Part shown: positions 48,501 to 62,275 of the stretch, piece by piece
Layout: each line of letters starts with the position of its first letter
How positions within the stretch are numbered: position 1 is the stretch's first letter
Assembly (NCBI GenBank): GCA_944474755.1
Contig: OX104122.1
Span: forward strand, 12,596,641 to 12,660,640
Origin: Limnoperna fortunei
Lineage: Eukaryota > Mollusca > Bivalvia > Mytilida > Modiolidae
Direction: 5' to 3'
Length of the DNA: 64,000 nt
The notes under the pieces: model-generated
Seen by the model: the letters and a program-made list of their open reading frames with translations, nothing else
What the model was told of the DNA's origin: nothing
Database searches by the model: none
Position numbers and translations under genes: made by a program

Positions 48501-49681
48501 CTGTATGGTAGTGAATTGCTACATTATGTCATGTATACAATGTGATACTGCTGTATGGTAGTGGATTGCTACATGATGTCATGTATACAATGTGATACTT
48601 CTGTATGGTAGTGGATTGCTACATAATGTCATGTATACAATGTGATACTGCTGTATGGTAGTGAATTGCTACATGATGTCATGTATACAATGTGATACTG
48701 CTGTATGGTAGTGAATTGCTACATGATGACATGTATACAATGTGATGCTGCTGTATGGTAGTGAATTGCTACATGATGACATGTATACAATGTGATACTG
48801 CAGTATGGTAGTGAATTGCTACATGATGACATGTATACAATGTGATACTGCAGTATGGTAGTGAATTGCTACATGATTACATGTATACAATGTGATACTG
48901 CTGTATGGTAGTGGATTGCTACATGATGTTATGTATACAATGTGATGCTTCTGTATGGTAGTGGATTGCTACATGATGACATGTATACAATGTGATACTG
49001 CTGTATGGTAGTGGATTGCTACATGATGTCATGTATACAATGTGATGCTTCTGTATGGTAGTGGATTGCTACATGATGTCATGTATACAATGTGATACTT
49101 CTGTATGGTAGTGGATTGCTACATGATGACATGTATACAATGTGATACTGCTGTATGGTAGTGAATTGCTACATGATGTCATGTATACAATGTGATATTT
49201 CTGTATGGCAGTGGATTGCTACATGATGACATGTATACAATGTGATACTGCTGTATGATAGTGGAATGCTACATGATGACATGTATACAATGTGATACTG
49301 CTGAATGGTAGTGAATTGCTACATGATGTCATGTATACAATGTGATACTTCTGTATGGTAGTGGATTGCTACATGATGACATGTATACAATGTGATACTG
49401 CTGTATGATAGTGGAATGCTACATGATGACATGTATACAATGTGATACTGCTGAATGGTAGTGAATTGCTACATGATGTCATGTATACAATGTGATACTG
49501 CTGTATGGTAGTGGATTGCTACATGATGTCATGTATACAATGTGATACTGTGGTATGGTAGTGGATTGCTACATGACGACATGTATACAATGTGATACTG
49601 CTGTGTGGTAGTGAATTGCTACATGATGACATGTATACAATGTGATACTGCTGTGTGGTAGTGAATTGCTACATGATGACA
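45501..49681 (+). repeat. higher-order repeat copy 1 (4,181 bp)
   Basis: Starts at the distinctive monomer TGGATGCAATGTGATATTGC, followed by a TATGGCAG variant. It contains the two shortened monomers, the SINE at 46101, and an ordered run of variants (GTAGCGAAT, CTACACGATG, ATTGTAGTG) that recurs in copy 2 and in part in copy 3. The next copy starts 4,181 bp later. Confidence 0.88.
46101..46367 (-). mobile_element. SINE inside the satellite, copy A
   Basis: Full-length minus-strand copy of the window's SINE, flanked by TGTATGGTAGT on both sides (46090-46100 and 46368-46378). This is the target duplication formed from the satellite monomer. Confidence 0.96.
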
Positions 49682-52600
49682 TGGATGCAATGTGATATTG
49701 CTGTATGGCAGTGGATTGCTACATGATGACATGTATACAATGTGATGCTGCTGTATGGTAGTGAATTGCTACATGATGTTATGTATACAATGTTATGGTG
49801 CAGTATGGTAGTAAATTGCTACATGAAGTCATGCTGCTGTATGGTAGAGGATTGCTACATGTGTCATTTATACAATGTGATGCTGCTGTGTGATAGTGGA
49901 TTGCTACATGATGTAATGTATACAATGTGATGCTGCTGTATGGTAGTGAATTACTACATGATGATGCAGCTGAATGGTAGTGAATCGCTACATTATAAGA
50001 TGTATACAATGCGATGCTGCTGTATGGTAGTGAATTGCTACATGATGTCATGTATACAATGTGATGCTGCTGTATGGTAGTGGATTGATACATGATGACA
50101 TGTATACAATGTGATACTGCTGTGTGGTAGTGAATTGCTATATGATGTCATGTATACAATGTGATACTGCTGTGTGGTAGTGAATTGCTACATGATGTCA
50201 TGTATACAATGTGATGCTGCTGTATGGTAGTGAATTACTACATGATGACATATATACAATGTGATACTGCTGTATGGTAGTTGTTTGTTTGTTTGTTTGT
50301 TTGATGGTGTTTAACGCCACTTTCAGCAATTTTTCAGCTATATCATGGCGTCCAGTTTTTATTGGGGGAGGAAGCCGGAGTACCCGGAGAAAACCCCCGA
50401 CCTGCGGTAGGAAAACTGGCAATCCTTGTCAATTAAGATTGGAGTCGAGTACACCCTGCCTGCAGTGAGAATCGAACCCACAATCTCAGTGTTGACAGAC
50501 CACGTGATCAATAGTAGACGAACAATCTTGACCACTCGGCCACCGAGGCCCCTGTATGGTAGTGAATTGATACATGATGACATATATACAATGTGATACT
50601 GCTGTATGGTAGTGGATTGCTACATGATGACATGTATACAATGTGATACTGCTGTATGGTAGTGGATTGCTACATGATGTCATGTATACAATGTGATGCT
50701 GCTGTATGGTAGTGGATTGCTACATGATGACATGTATACAATGTGATGGTGCTGTGTGGTACTGGATTGCTACATGATGTCATGTATACAATGTGATTCT
50801 GCTGTATGGTAGTGAATTGCTACATGATGACATGTATACAATGTGATGCTGCTGTATGGTAGTGGATTGCTACATGATGACATGTATACAATGTGATACT
50901 GCTGTATGGTAGTGGATTGCTACATGATGACATGTATACAATGTGATGCTGCTGTATGGTAGTGGATTGCTACATGATGACATGTATACAATGTGATACT
51001 GCTGTGTGGTAGTGGATTGCTACATGATGTCATGTATACAATGTGATGCTGCTGTATGGTAGTGGATTGCTACATGATGACATGTATACAATGTGATACT
51101 GCTGTATGGTAGTGGATTGCTACATGATGACATGTATACAATGTGATACTGCTGTATGGTAGTGAATTGCTACATGATGTCATGTATACAATGTGATGGT
51201 GCTGTGTGGTAGTGAATTGTTACATGATGTCATGTATACAATGTGATGGTGCTGTGTGGTAGTGAATTGCTACACGATGACATGTATACAATGTGATGGT
51301 GCTGTGTGGTACTGGATTGCTACATGATGTCATGTATACAATGTGATGGTGCTGTATTGTAGTGAATTGCTACATAATGACATGTATACAATGTGATTGT
51401 GCTGTATGGTACTGGATTGCTACATGATGTCATGTATACAATGTGATGGTGCTGTGTGGTAGTGAATTGCAACATGTTGACATGTATACAATGTGGTACT
51501 GCTGTGTGGTAGTGGATTGCTACATTAAGACATGTATACAATGTGATACTTCTGTATGGTAGTGAATTGCTACATGATGACATGTATACAATGTGTTACT
51601 GCTGTATGGTAGTGAATTGCAACATGATGATGCAGCTGAATGGTAGTGAATCGCTGCATCATGACATGTATACAATGCGATGCTGCTGTATGGTAGTGAA
51701 TTGCTACATGATGTCATGTATACAATGTGATGCTGCTGTATGGTAGTGAATTGCTATATGATGTCATGTATACAATGTGATACTGCTGTGTGGTAGTGAA
51801 TTGCTACATGATGTCATGTATACAATGTGATACTGCTGTATGGTAGTGAATTGCTACATGATGACATGTATACAATGTGATACTGCTGTATGGTAGTGGA
51901 TTGCTACATGATGACATGTATACAATGTGATACTGCTGTATGGTAGTGAATTGCTACATGATGACATGTATACAATGTGATATTGCTGTATGGTAGTGAA
52001 TTGCTACATGATGTCATGTATACACTGTGATGGTGCTGTGTGGTAGTGAATTGCTACATGATGACATGTATACAATGTGATACTGCTGTATGGTAGTGGA
52101 TTGCTACATGATGACATGTATACAATGTGATACTGCTGTATGGTAGTGAATTGCTACATGATGACATGTATACAATGTGTTACTGCTGTATGGTAGTGAA
52201 TTGCTACATGATGATGCAGCTGAATGGTAGTGAATCGCTGCATCATGACATGTATACAATGCGATGCTGCTGTATGGTAGTGAATTGCTACATGATGTCA
52301 TGTATACAATGTGGTACTGCTGTATGGTAGTGAATTGCTACATGATGTCATGTATACAATGTGATACTGCTGTATGGTAGTGGATTGCTACATGATGTCA
52401 TGTATACAATGTGATACTGTGGTATGGTAGTGGATTGCTACATGACAACATGTATACAATGTGATACTGCTGTGTGGTAGTGAATTGCTACATCATGACA
52501 TGTATACAATGTGATACTGCTGTATGATAGTGGAATGCTACATGATGACATGTATACAATGTGATACTGCTGTATGGTAGTGAATTGCTACATTATGTCA

Positions 52601-53400
52601 TGTATACAATGTGATACTGCTGTATGGTAGTGGATTGCTACATGATGTCATGTATACAATGTGATACTTCTGTATGGTAGTGGATTGCTACATAATGTCA
52701 TGTATACAATGTGATACTGCTGTATGGTAGTGAATTGCTACATGATGTCATGTATACAATGTGATACTGCTGTATGGTAGTGGATTGCTACATGATGTCA
52801 TGTATACAATGTGATACTTCTGTATGGTAGTGGATTGCTACATGATGACATGTATACAATGTGATACTGCTGTATGGTAGTGAATTGCTACATGATGTCA
52901 TGTATACAATGTGATATTTCTGTATGGTAGTGGATTGCTACATGATGACATGTATACAATGTGATACTGCTGTATGATAGTGGAATGCTACATGATGACA
53001 TGTATACAATGTGATACTGCTGAATGGTAGTGAATTGCTACATGATGTCATGTATACAATGTGATACTTCTGTATGGTAGTGGATTGCTACATGATGACA
53101 TGTATACAATGTGATACTGCTGTATGATAGTGGAATGCTACATGATGACATGTATACAATGTGATACTGCTGAATGGTAGTGAATTGCTACATGATGTCA
53201 TGTATACAATGTGATACTGCTGTATGGTAGTGGATTGCTACATGATGTCATGTATACAATGTGATACTGTGGTATGGTAGTGGATTGCTACATGACGACA
53301 TGTATACAATGTGATACTGCTGTATGGTAGTGGATTGCTACATGACGACATGTATACAATGTGATACTGCTGTGTGGTAGTGAATTGCTACATGATGACA
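49682..53400 (+). repeat. higher-order repeat copy 2 (3,719 bp)
   Basis: Same start marker and same variant order as copy 1, with some monomers lost. A local duplication places the GATGATGCAGCTGAATGG variant block at both about 51625 and 52210. It contains the second SINE. Confidence 0.88.
50282..50552 (-). mobile_element. SINE inside the satellite, copy B
   Basis: Same SINE, orientation, insertion point and flanks (TGTATGGTAGT at 50271-50281 and 50553-50563) as copy A. The (TTTG)n tail is four bases longer. Base changes against copy A are few. Confidence 0.96.
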
Positions 53401-56400
53401 TGGATGCAATGTGATATTGCTGTATGGCAGTGGATTGCTACATGATGACATGTATACAATGTGATGCTGCTGTATGGTAGTGAATTGCTACATGATGTTA
53501 TGTATACAATGTTATGGTGCAGTATGGTAGTAAATTGCTACATGAAGTCATGCTGCTGTATGGTAGAGGATTGCTACATGTGTCATTTATACAATGTGAT
53601 GCTGCTGTGTGATAGTGGATTGCTACATGATGTAATGTATACAATGTGATGCTGCTGTATGGTAGTGAATTGCTACATGATGATGCAGCTGAATGGTAGT
53701 GAATCGCTACATTATAAGATGTATACAATGCGATGCTGCTGTATGGTAGTGAATTGCTACATGATGTCATGTATACAATGTGATGCTGCTGTATGGTAGT
53801 GGATTGATACATGATGACATGTATACAATGTGATACTGCTGTGTGGTAGTGAATTGCTATATGATGTCATGTATACAATGTGATACTGCTGTGTGGTAGT
53901 GAATTGCTACATGATGTCATGTATACAATGTGATGCTGCTGTATGGTAGTGAATTGCTACATGATGACATGTATACAATGTGATACTGCTGTATGGTAGT
54001 TGTTTGTTTGTTTGTTTGTTTGATGGTGTTTAACGCCACTTTCAGCAATTTTTCAGCTATATCATGGCGTCCAGTTTTTATTGGGGGAGGAAGCCGGAGT
54101 ACCCGGAGAAAACCCCCGACCTGCGGTAGGAAAACTGGCAATCCTTGTCAATTAAGATTGGAGTCGAGTACACCCTGCCTGCAGTGAGAATCGAACCCAC
54201 AATCTCAGTGTTGACAGACCACGTGATCAATAGTAGACGAACTATCTTGACCACTCGGCCACCGAGGCCCCTGTATGGTAGTGGATTGATACATGATGAC
54301 ATATATACAATGTGATACTGCTGTATGGTAGTGAATTTCTACATGATGACATGTATACAATGTGATACTGCTGTATGGTAGTGAATTGCTACATGATGTC
54401 ATGTATACAATGTGATGGTGCTGTGTGGTAGTGAATTGCTACATGATGTCATGTATACAATGTGATGGTGCTGTGTGGTAGCGAATTGCTACATGATGAC
54501 ATGTATACAATGTGATGGTGCTGTGTGGTACTGGATTGCTACATGATGTCATGTATACAATGTGATTCTGCTGTATGGTAGTGAATTGCTACATGATGAC
54601 ATGTATACAATGTGATACTGCTGTATGGTAGTGGATTGCTACATGATGACATGTATACAATGTGATACTTCTGTATGGTAGTGGATTGCTACATGATGAC
54701 ATGTATACAATGTGATACTGCTGTATGGTAGTGGATTGCTACATGATGACATGTATACAATGTGATACTGCTGTGTGGTAGTGAATTGCTACATGATGAC
54801 ATGTATACAATGTGATGGTGCTGTGTGGTACTGGATTGCTACATGATGTCATGTATACAATGTGATGGTGCTGTATTGTTGTGAATTGCTACATAATGAC
54901 ATGTATACAATGTGACTGTGCTGTATGGTACTGGATTGCTACATGATGTCATGTATACAATGTGATGGTGCTGTGTGGTAGTGAATTGCCACATGTTGAC
55001 ATGTATACAATGTGGTACTGCTGTGTGGTAGTGGATTGCTACATGAAGACATGTATACAATGTGATACTTCTGTATGGTAGTGAATTGCTACATGATGAC
55101 ATGTATACAATGTGATACTGCTGTATGGTAGTGAATTGCTACATGATGATGCAGCTGAATGGTAGTGAATCGCTACATCATGACATGTATACAATGCGAT
55201 GCTGCTGTATGGTAGTGAATTGCTACATGATGTCATGTATACAATGTGATGCTGCTGTATGGTAGTGGATTGCTACATGATGACATGTATACAAATTGAT
55301 ACTGCTGTGTGGTAGTGAATTGCTATATGATGTCATGTATACAATGTGATACTGCTGTGTGGTAGTGAATTGCTACATGATGTCATGTATACAATGTGAT
55401 ACTGCTGTATGGTAGTGAATTGCTACATGATGACATGTATACAATGTGATACTGCTGTATGGTAGTGGATTGCTACATGATGACATGTATACAATGTGAT
55501 ACTGCTGTATGGTAGTGAATTGCTACATGATGACATGTATACAATGTGATATTGCTGTATGGTAGTGAATTGCTACATGATGTCATGTATACACTGTGAT
55601 GGTGCTGTGTGGTAGTGAATTGCTACATGATGTCATGTATACAATGTGATGGTGCTGTGTGGTAGTGAATTGCTACATGATGACATGTATACAATGTGAT
55701 ACTTCTGTATGGTAGTGGATTGCTACATGATGACATGTATACAATGTGATACTGCTGTATGATAGTGGAATGCTACATGATGACATGTATACAATGTGAT
55801 ACTGCTGTATGGTAGTGAATTGCTACATGATGTCATGTATACAATGTGATACTGCTGTATGGTAGTGGATTGCTACATGATGTCATGTATACAATGTGAT
55901 ACTGTGGTATGGTAGTGGATTGCTACATGACGACATGTATACAATGTGATACTGCTGTGTGGTAGTGAATTGCTACATCATGACATGTATACAATGTGAT
56001 ACTGCTGTATGATAGTGGAATGCTACATGATGACATGTATACAATGTGATACTGCTGTATGGTAGTGAATTGCTACATTATGTCATGTATACAATGTGAT
56101 ACTGCTGTATGGTAGTGGATTGCTACATGATGTCATATATACAATGTGATACTTCTGTATGGTAGTGGATTGCTACATAATGTCATGTATACAATGTGAT
56201 ACTGCTGTATGGTAGTGAATTGCTACATGATGTCATGTATACAATGTGATACTGCTGAATGGTAGTGGATTGCTACATGATGTCATGTATACAATGTGAT
56301 ACTTCTGTATGGTAGTGGATTCCTACATGATGACATGTATACAATGTGATACTGCTGTATGGTAGTGAATTGCTACATGATGTCATGTATACAATGTGAT

Positions 56401-57335
56401 ACTGCTGTATGATAGTGGATTGCTACATGATGTCATGTATACAATGTGATACTTCTGTATGGTAGTGGATTGCTACATGATGACATGTATACAATGTGAT
56501 ACTGCTGTATGGTAGTGAATTGCTACATGATGTCATGTATACAATGTGATACTTCTGAATGGTAGTGGATTGCTACATGATGACATGTATACAATGTGAT
56601 ACTGCTGTATGATAGTGGAATGCTACATGATGACATGTATACAATGTGATACTGCTGTATGGTAGTGAATTGCTACATGATGTCATGTATACAATGTGAT
56701 ACTGCTGTATGGTAGTGAATTGCTACATGATGTCATGTATACAATGTGATACTGTGGTATGGTAGTGGATTGCTACATGACGACATGTATACAATGTGAT
56801 ACTGCTGTGTGGTAGTGATTTGCTACATGATGACATGTATACAATGTGATGCTCCTGTATGGTAGTGAATTGCAACATGATGTCATGTATACAATGTGAT
56901 GTTGCTGTATGGTAGTGGATTGCTACATTATGACATGTATACAATGTGATGCTGCTGTATGGTAGTGGATTGCTACATGATGACATGTATACAATGTGAT
57001 GCTGCTGTATGGTAGTGTATTGCTAAATGATGGCATGTATACAATGGGATGCTGCTGTATGGTACTGAATTGCTATATGATGACATGTATACAATGTGAT
57101 ACTGCTGTATGGTAGTGAATTGCTACATGATGACATGTATACAATGTGACACTGCTGTATGGTAATGGATTGCTACATGATGTAATGTATACAATGTGAT
57201 GCTGCTGTATGGTAGTGGATTGCTCCATGATGTCATGTATACAATGTGATGCTGCTGTGTGATACTGGATTGCTACATGATGTCATGTATACAATGTGAT
57301 ACTGGTGTGTGGTAGTGAATTGCTACATGATGACA
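53401..57335 (+). repeat. higher-order repeat copy 3 (3,935 bp)
   Basis: Same start marker and variant order; it ends where a diverged marker (TGGATGCAATGTGATACTGC, 57336) begins a fourth, SINE-less block. It contains the third SINE. Confidence 0.85.
54001..54271 (-). mobile_element. SINE inside the satellite, copy C
   Basis: Same insertion point and flanks (TGTATGGTAGT at 53990-54000 and 54272-54282) as copies A and B, with the same length and tail as copy B. Confidence 0.96.
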
Positions 57336-58190
57336 TGGATGCAATGTGATACTGCTGTATGGTAGTGGATTGCTACATGATGACATGTATACAATGTGAT
57401 GCTGCTGTATGGTAGTAAATTGCTACATGAAGTCATGCTGCTGTATGGTAGTGGATTGCTACATGATGTCATGTATACAATGTGATGCTGCTGTGTGATA
57501 GTGGATTGCTACATGATGTAATGTATACAATGTGATGATGCTGTATGGTAGTGAATTGCTACATGATGATGCAGCTGAATGGTAGTGAATCGCTACATGA
57601 TGACAAGTATACAATGCGATGCTGCTGTATGGTAGTGAATTGCTACATGATGTCATGTTTACAATGTGATGCTGCTGTATGGTAGTGGATTGCTACATGA
57701 TGACATGTATACAATGTGATATTTCTGTGTGGTAGCGAATTGCTATATGATGTCATGTATACAATGTGATACTGCTGTGTGGTAGTGAATTGCTAGATGA
57801 TGTCATGTATACAATGTGATGCTGCTGTATGGTAGTGAATTGCTACATGATGACATGTATACAATGTGATACTGCTGTATGGTAGTGGATTGCTACATGA
57901 TGACATGTATACAATGTGATACTGCTGTATGGTAGTGAATTGCTACATGATGACATGTATACAATGTGATACTGCTGTATGGTAGTGGAATGCTACATGA
58001 TGACATGTATACAATGTGATACTGCTGTGTGGTAGTGAATTGCTAGATGATGTCATGTATACAATGTGATGCTGCTGTATGGTAGTGAATTGCTACATGA
58101 TGACATGTATACAATGTGATACTGCTGTATGGTAGTGGATTGCTACATGATGTCATGTATACAATGTGATACTGCTGTATGGTAGTGGAT

Positions 58191-59088
58191 TGGTACATGA
58201 TGACATGTATACAATGTGATACTGCTGTATGGTAGTGAATTGCTACATGATGTCATGTATACAATGTGATACTTCTGTATGGTAGCGGATTGCTACATGA
58301 TGACATGTATACAATGTGATAATGCTGTATGGTAGTGGATTGCTACATGATGACATGTATACAATGTGATACTGCTGTATGGTGGTGAATTGCTACATGA
58401 TGTCATGTATACAATGTGATACTGCTGTATGGTAGTGGAATGCTACATGATGACATGTATACAATGTGATACTCTGTATGGTAGTGAATTGCTACATGAT
58501 GTCATGTATACAATGTGATACTGCTGTATGGTAGTGGAATGCTACATGATGACATGTATACAATGTGATACTGCTGTATAGTAGTGAATTGCTACATGAT
58601 GACATGTATACAATGTGATACTGCTGTATGGTAGTGGATTGGTACATGATGACATGTATACAATGTGATACTGCTGTATGGTAGTGAATTGCTACATGAT
58701 GTCATGTATACAATGTGATACTTCTGTATGGTAGCGGATTGCTACATGATGACATGTATACAATGTGATAATGCTGTATGGTAGTGGATTGCTACATGAT
58801 GACATGTATACAATGTGATACTGCTGTATGGTGGTGAATTGCTACATGATGTCATGTATACAATGTGATACTGCTGTATGGTAGTGGAATGCTACATGAT
58901 GACATGTATACAATGTGATACTCTGTATGGTAGTGAATTGCTACATGATGTCATGTATACAATGTGATACTGCTGTATGGTAGTGGAATGCTACATGATG
59001 ACATGTATACAATGTGATACTGCTGTATAGTAGTGAATTGCTACATGATGTCATGTATACAATGTGATACTGCTGTATGGTAGTGGAT
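58191..59088 (+). repeat. 449-bp tandem duplication inside the satellite
   Basis: The marker TTGGTACATGA recurs at 58191 and 58640, and the two-base-deleted monomer ACTCTGTATGG at 58471 and 58920. Both pairs are 449 bp apart and the sequence between agrees. Confidence 0.85.
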
Positions 59089-60540
59089 TGCTACATGATG
59101 TCATGTATACAATGTGATACTGTTGTATGGTAGTAGATTGCTACATGACGACATGTATACAATGTGATACTGCTGTGTGGTAGTGAATTGCTACATGATG
59201 ACATGGATGCAATGTGATACTGCTGTATGGTAGTGGATTGCTACATGATGACATGTATACAATGTGATGCTGCTGTATGGTAGTGAATTGCTACATGATG
59301 TTATGTATACAATGTGATGATGCAGTATGGTAGTAAATTGCTACATGAAGTCATGCTGCTGTATGGTAATGGATTGCTACATGATGTCATGAATACAATG
59401 TGATGCTGCTGTGTGATAGTGGATTGCTACATGATGTCATGTATACAATGTGATGCTGCTGTATAGTAGTGAATTGCTACATGATGATGCAGCTGAATGG
59501 TAGTGAATCACTACATGATGACATGTATACAATGCGATGCTGCTGTAGTGAATTGCTACATGATGTCATGTATACAATGTGATGCTGCTGTATGGTAGTG
59601 GATTGCTACATGATGACATGTATACAATGTGATACTGCTGTGTGGTAGTGAATTGCTAAATGATGTCATGTATACAATGTGATACTGCTGTGTGGTAGTG
59701 AATTGCTACATGATGACATGTATACAATGTGATGCTGCTGTATGGTAGTGAATTGGTAAATGATGTCATGTATACAATGTGATTTTGCTGTATGGTAGTG
59801 GATTGCTACATGATGACATGTACAATGTGATGCTGCTGAATGGTACTGAATTGCTACATGATGGCATGTATACAATGTGATGCTACTGTATGGTAGTGAA
59901 TTGCTACATGATGTTATGTATACAATGTGATACTGCTGTATGGTAGTGGATTGCTACATGATGACATGTATACAATGTGTTCCTGCTGTATGGTAGTAAA
60001 TTGCTACATGATGTTATGTATACAATGTGATGGTGCAGTATGGTAGTAAATTGCTACATGAAGTAATGCTGCTGTATGGTAGTGGATTGCTGTATGATGT
60101 CATGAATACAATGTGATGCTGCTGTGTGATAGTGGATTGCTACATGATGTCATGTATACATTGTGATGCTGCTGTATAGTAGTGAATTGCTACATGATGA
60201 TGCAGCTGAATGGTAGTGAATCGCTACATGATGACATGTATACAATGCGATGCTGCTGTATGGTAGTGAACTGCTACATGATGTCATGTATACAATGTGA
60301 TGCTGCTGTATGGTAGTGAATTCCTACATGATGTCATATATACAATGTGATGCTGCTGTATGGTACTGAATTGCTACATGATGACATGTATACAATGTGA
60401 TACTGCTGTGTGGTAGTGAATTGCTACATGATAACATGGATGCAATGTGATACTGCTGTATGGTAGTGGATTGCTATATGATGACATGTATACAATGTGA
60501 TGCTGCTGTATGGTAGTAAATTGCTACATGATGTTATGTA

Positions 60541-62275
60541 TACAATGTGATGGTGCAGTATGGTAGTAAATTGCTACATGATGACATGTATACAATGTGA
60601 TGCTGCTGTATGGTAGTGGATTGCTACATGATGACATGTATACAATGTGATGCTGCTGTATGGTAGTAAATTGCTACATGATGTTATGTATACAATGTGA
60701 TACTGCCGTATGGTAGTGGATTGCTAAATGATGACATGTATACAATGTGATACTGCTGTATGGTAGTAAATTGCTACATGATGTTATGTATACAATGTGA
60801 TGCTGCTGTATGGTAGTAAATTGCTACATGATGTTATGTATACAATGTGATACTGCCGTATGGTAGTGGATTGCTACATGATGACATGTATACAATGTGA
60901 TACTGCTGTATGGTAGTGGATTGCTACATGATGTCATGAATACAATGTGATGCTGCTGTATGGTAGTGGATTGCTACATGATGTCATCAATACAATGTGA
61001 TACTGCTGTATGATAGTGGATTGCTACATGATGTCATGTATACAATGTGATGCTGCTGTATGGTAGTGGATTGCTGTATGATGTCATGAATACAATGTGA
61101 TACTGCTGTATGATAGTGGATTGCTACATGATGACATGTATACAATGTGGTGCTACTGTATGGTAGTGAATTGCTACATGATGTTATGTATACAATGTGA
61201 TACTGCTGTATGGTATTAAATTGCTACATGATGTTATGTATACAATGTGATACTGCTGTATGGTAGTAAATTGCTACATGATGTTATGTATACAATGTGA
61301 TGGTGCAATATGGTAGTAAATTGCTATATGAAGTAATGCTGCTGTATGGTAGTGGATTGCTGTCTGATGTCATGAATACAATGTGATGCTGCTGTATGGT
61401 AGTAAATTGCTACATGATGTTATGTATACAATGTGATGGTGCAGTATGGTAGTAAATTGCTACATGATGACATGTATACAATGTGATGCTGCTGTATGGT
61501 AGTGGATTGCTACATGATGACATGTATACAATGTGATGCTGCTGTATGGTAGTAAATTGCTACATGATGTTATGTATACAATGTGATACTGCCGTATGGT
61601 AGTGGATTGCTAAATGATGACATGTATACAATGTGATACTGCTGTATGGTAGTAAATTGCTACATGATGTTATGTATACAATGTGATGCTGCTGTATGGT
61701 AGTAAATTGCTACATGATGTTATGTATACAATGTGATACTGCCGTATGGTAGTGGATTGCTACATGATGACATGTATACAATGTGATACTGCTGTATGGT
61801 AGTGGATTGCTACATGATGTCATGAATACAATGTGATGCTGCTGTATGGTAGTGGATTGCTACATGATGTCATCAATACAATGTGATACTGCTGTATGAT
61901 AGTGGATTGCTACATGATGTCATGTATACAATGTGATGCTGCTGTATGGTAGTGGATTGCTGTATGATGTCATGAATACAATGTGATACTGCTGTATGAT
62001 AGTGGATTGCTACATGATGACATGTATACAATGTGGTGCTACTGTATGGTAGTGAATTGCTACATGATGTTATGTATACAATGTGATACTGCTGTATGGT
62101 ATTAAATTGCTACATGATGTTATGTATACAATGTGATACTGCTGTATGGTAGTAAATTGCTACATGATGTTATGTATACAATGTGATGGTGCAGTATGGT
62201 AGTAAATTGCTATATGAAGTAATGCTGCTGTATGGTAGTGGATTGCTGTCTGATGTCATGAATACAATGTGATGC
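60541..62275 (+). repeat. 886-bp near-identical tandem duplication inside the satellite
   Basis: The block starting TACAATGTGATGGTGCAGTA at 60541 restarts at 61427. Rare variants (GCCGTATGG, GTCATCAATAC, GGTATTAAATT, TTGCTGTCTG) appear in the same order in both, with no difference noticed over the parts compared by eye. Confidence 0.88.

Noticed and set aside
5795..54271. tRNA genes at SINE heads
   Set aside because: Only the box A and box B promoter parts are tRNA-like; acceptor and anticodon stems do not form and SINE bodies follow.
38900..59875. Minus- and plus-strand proteins of 60-104 residues in the array
   Set aside because: They are translations of the 50-bp repeat in rotating registers and end wherever a common variant makes a stop.
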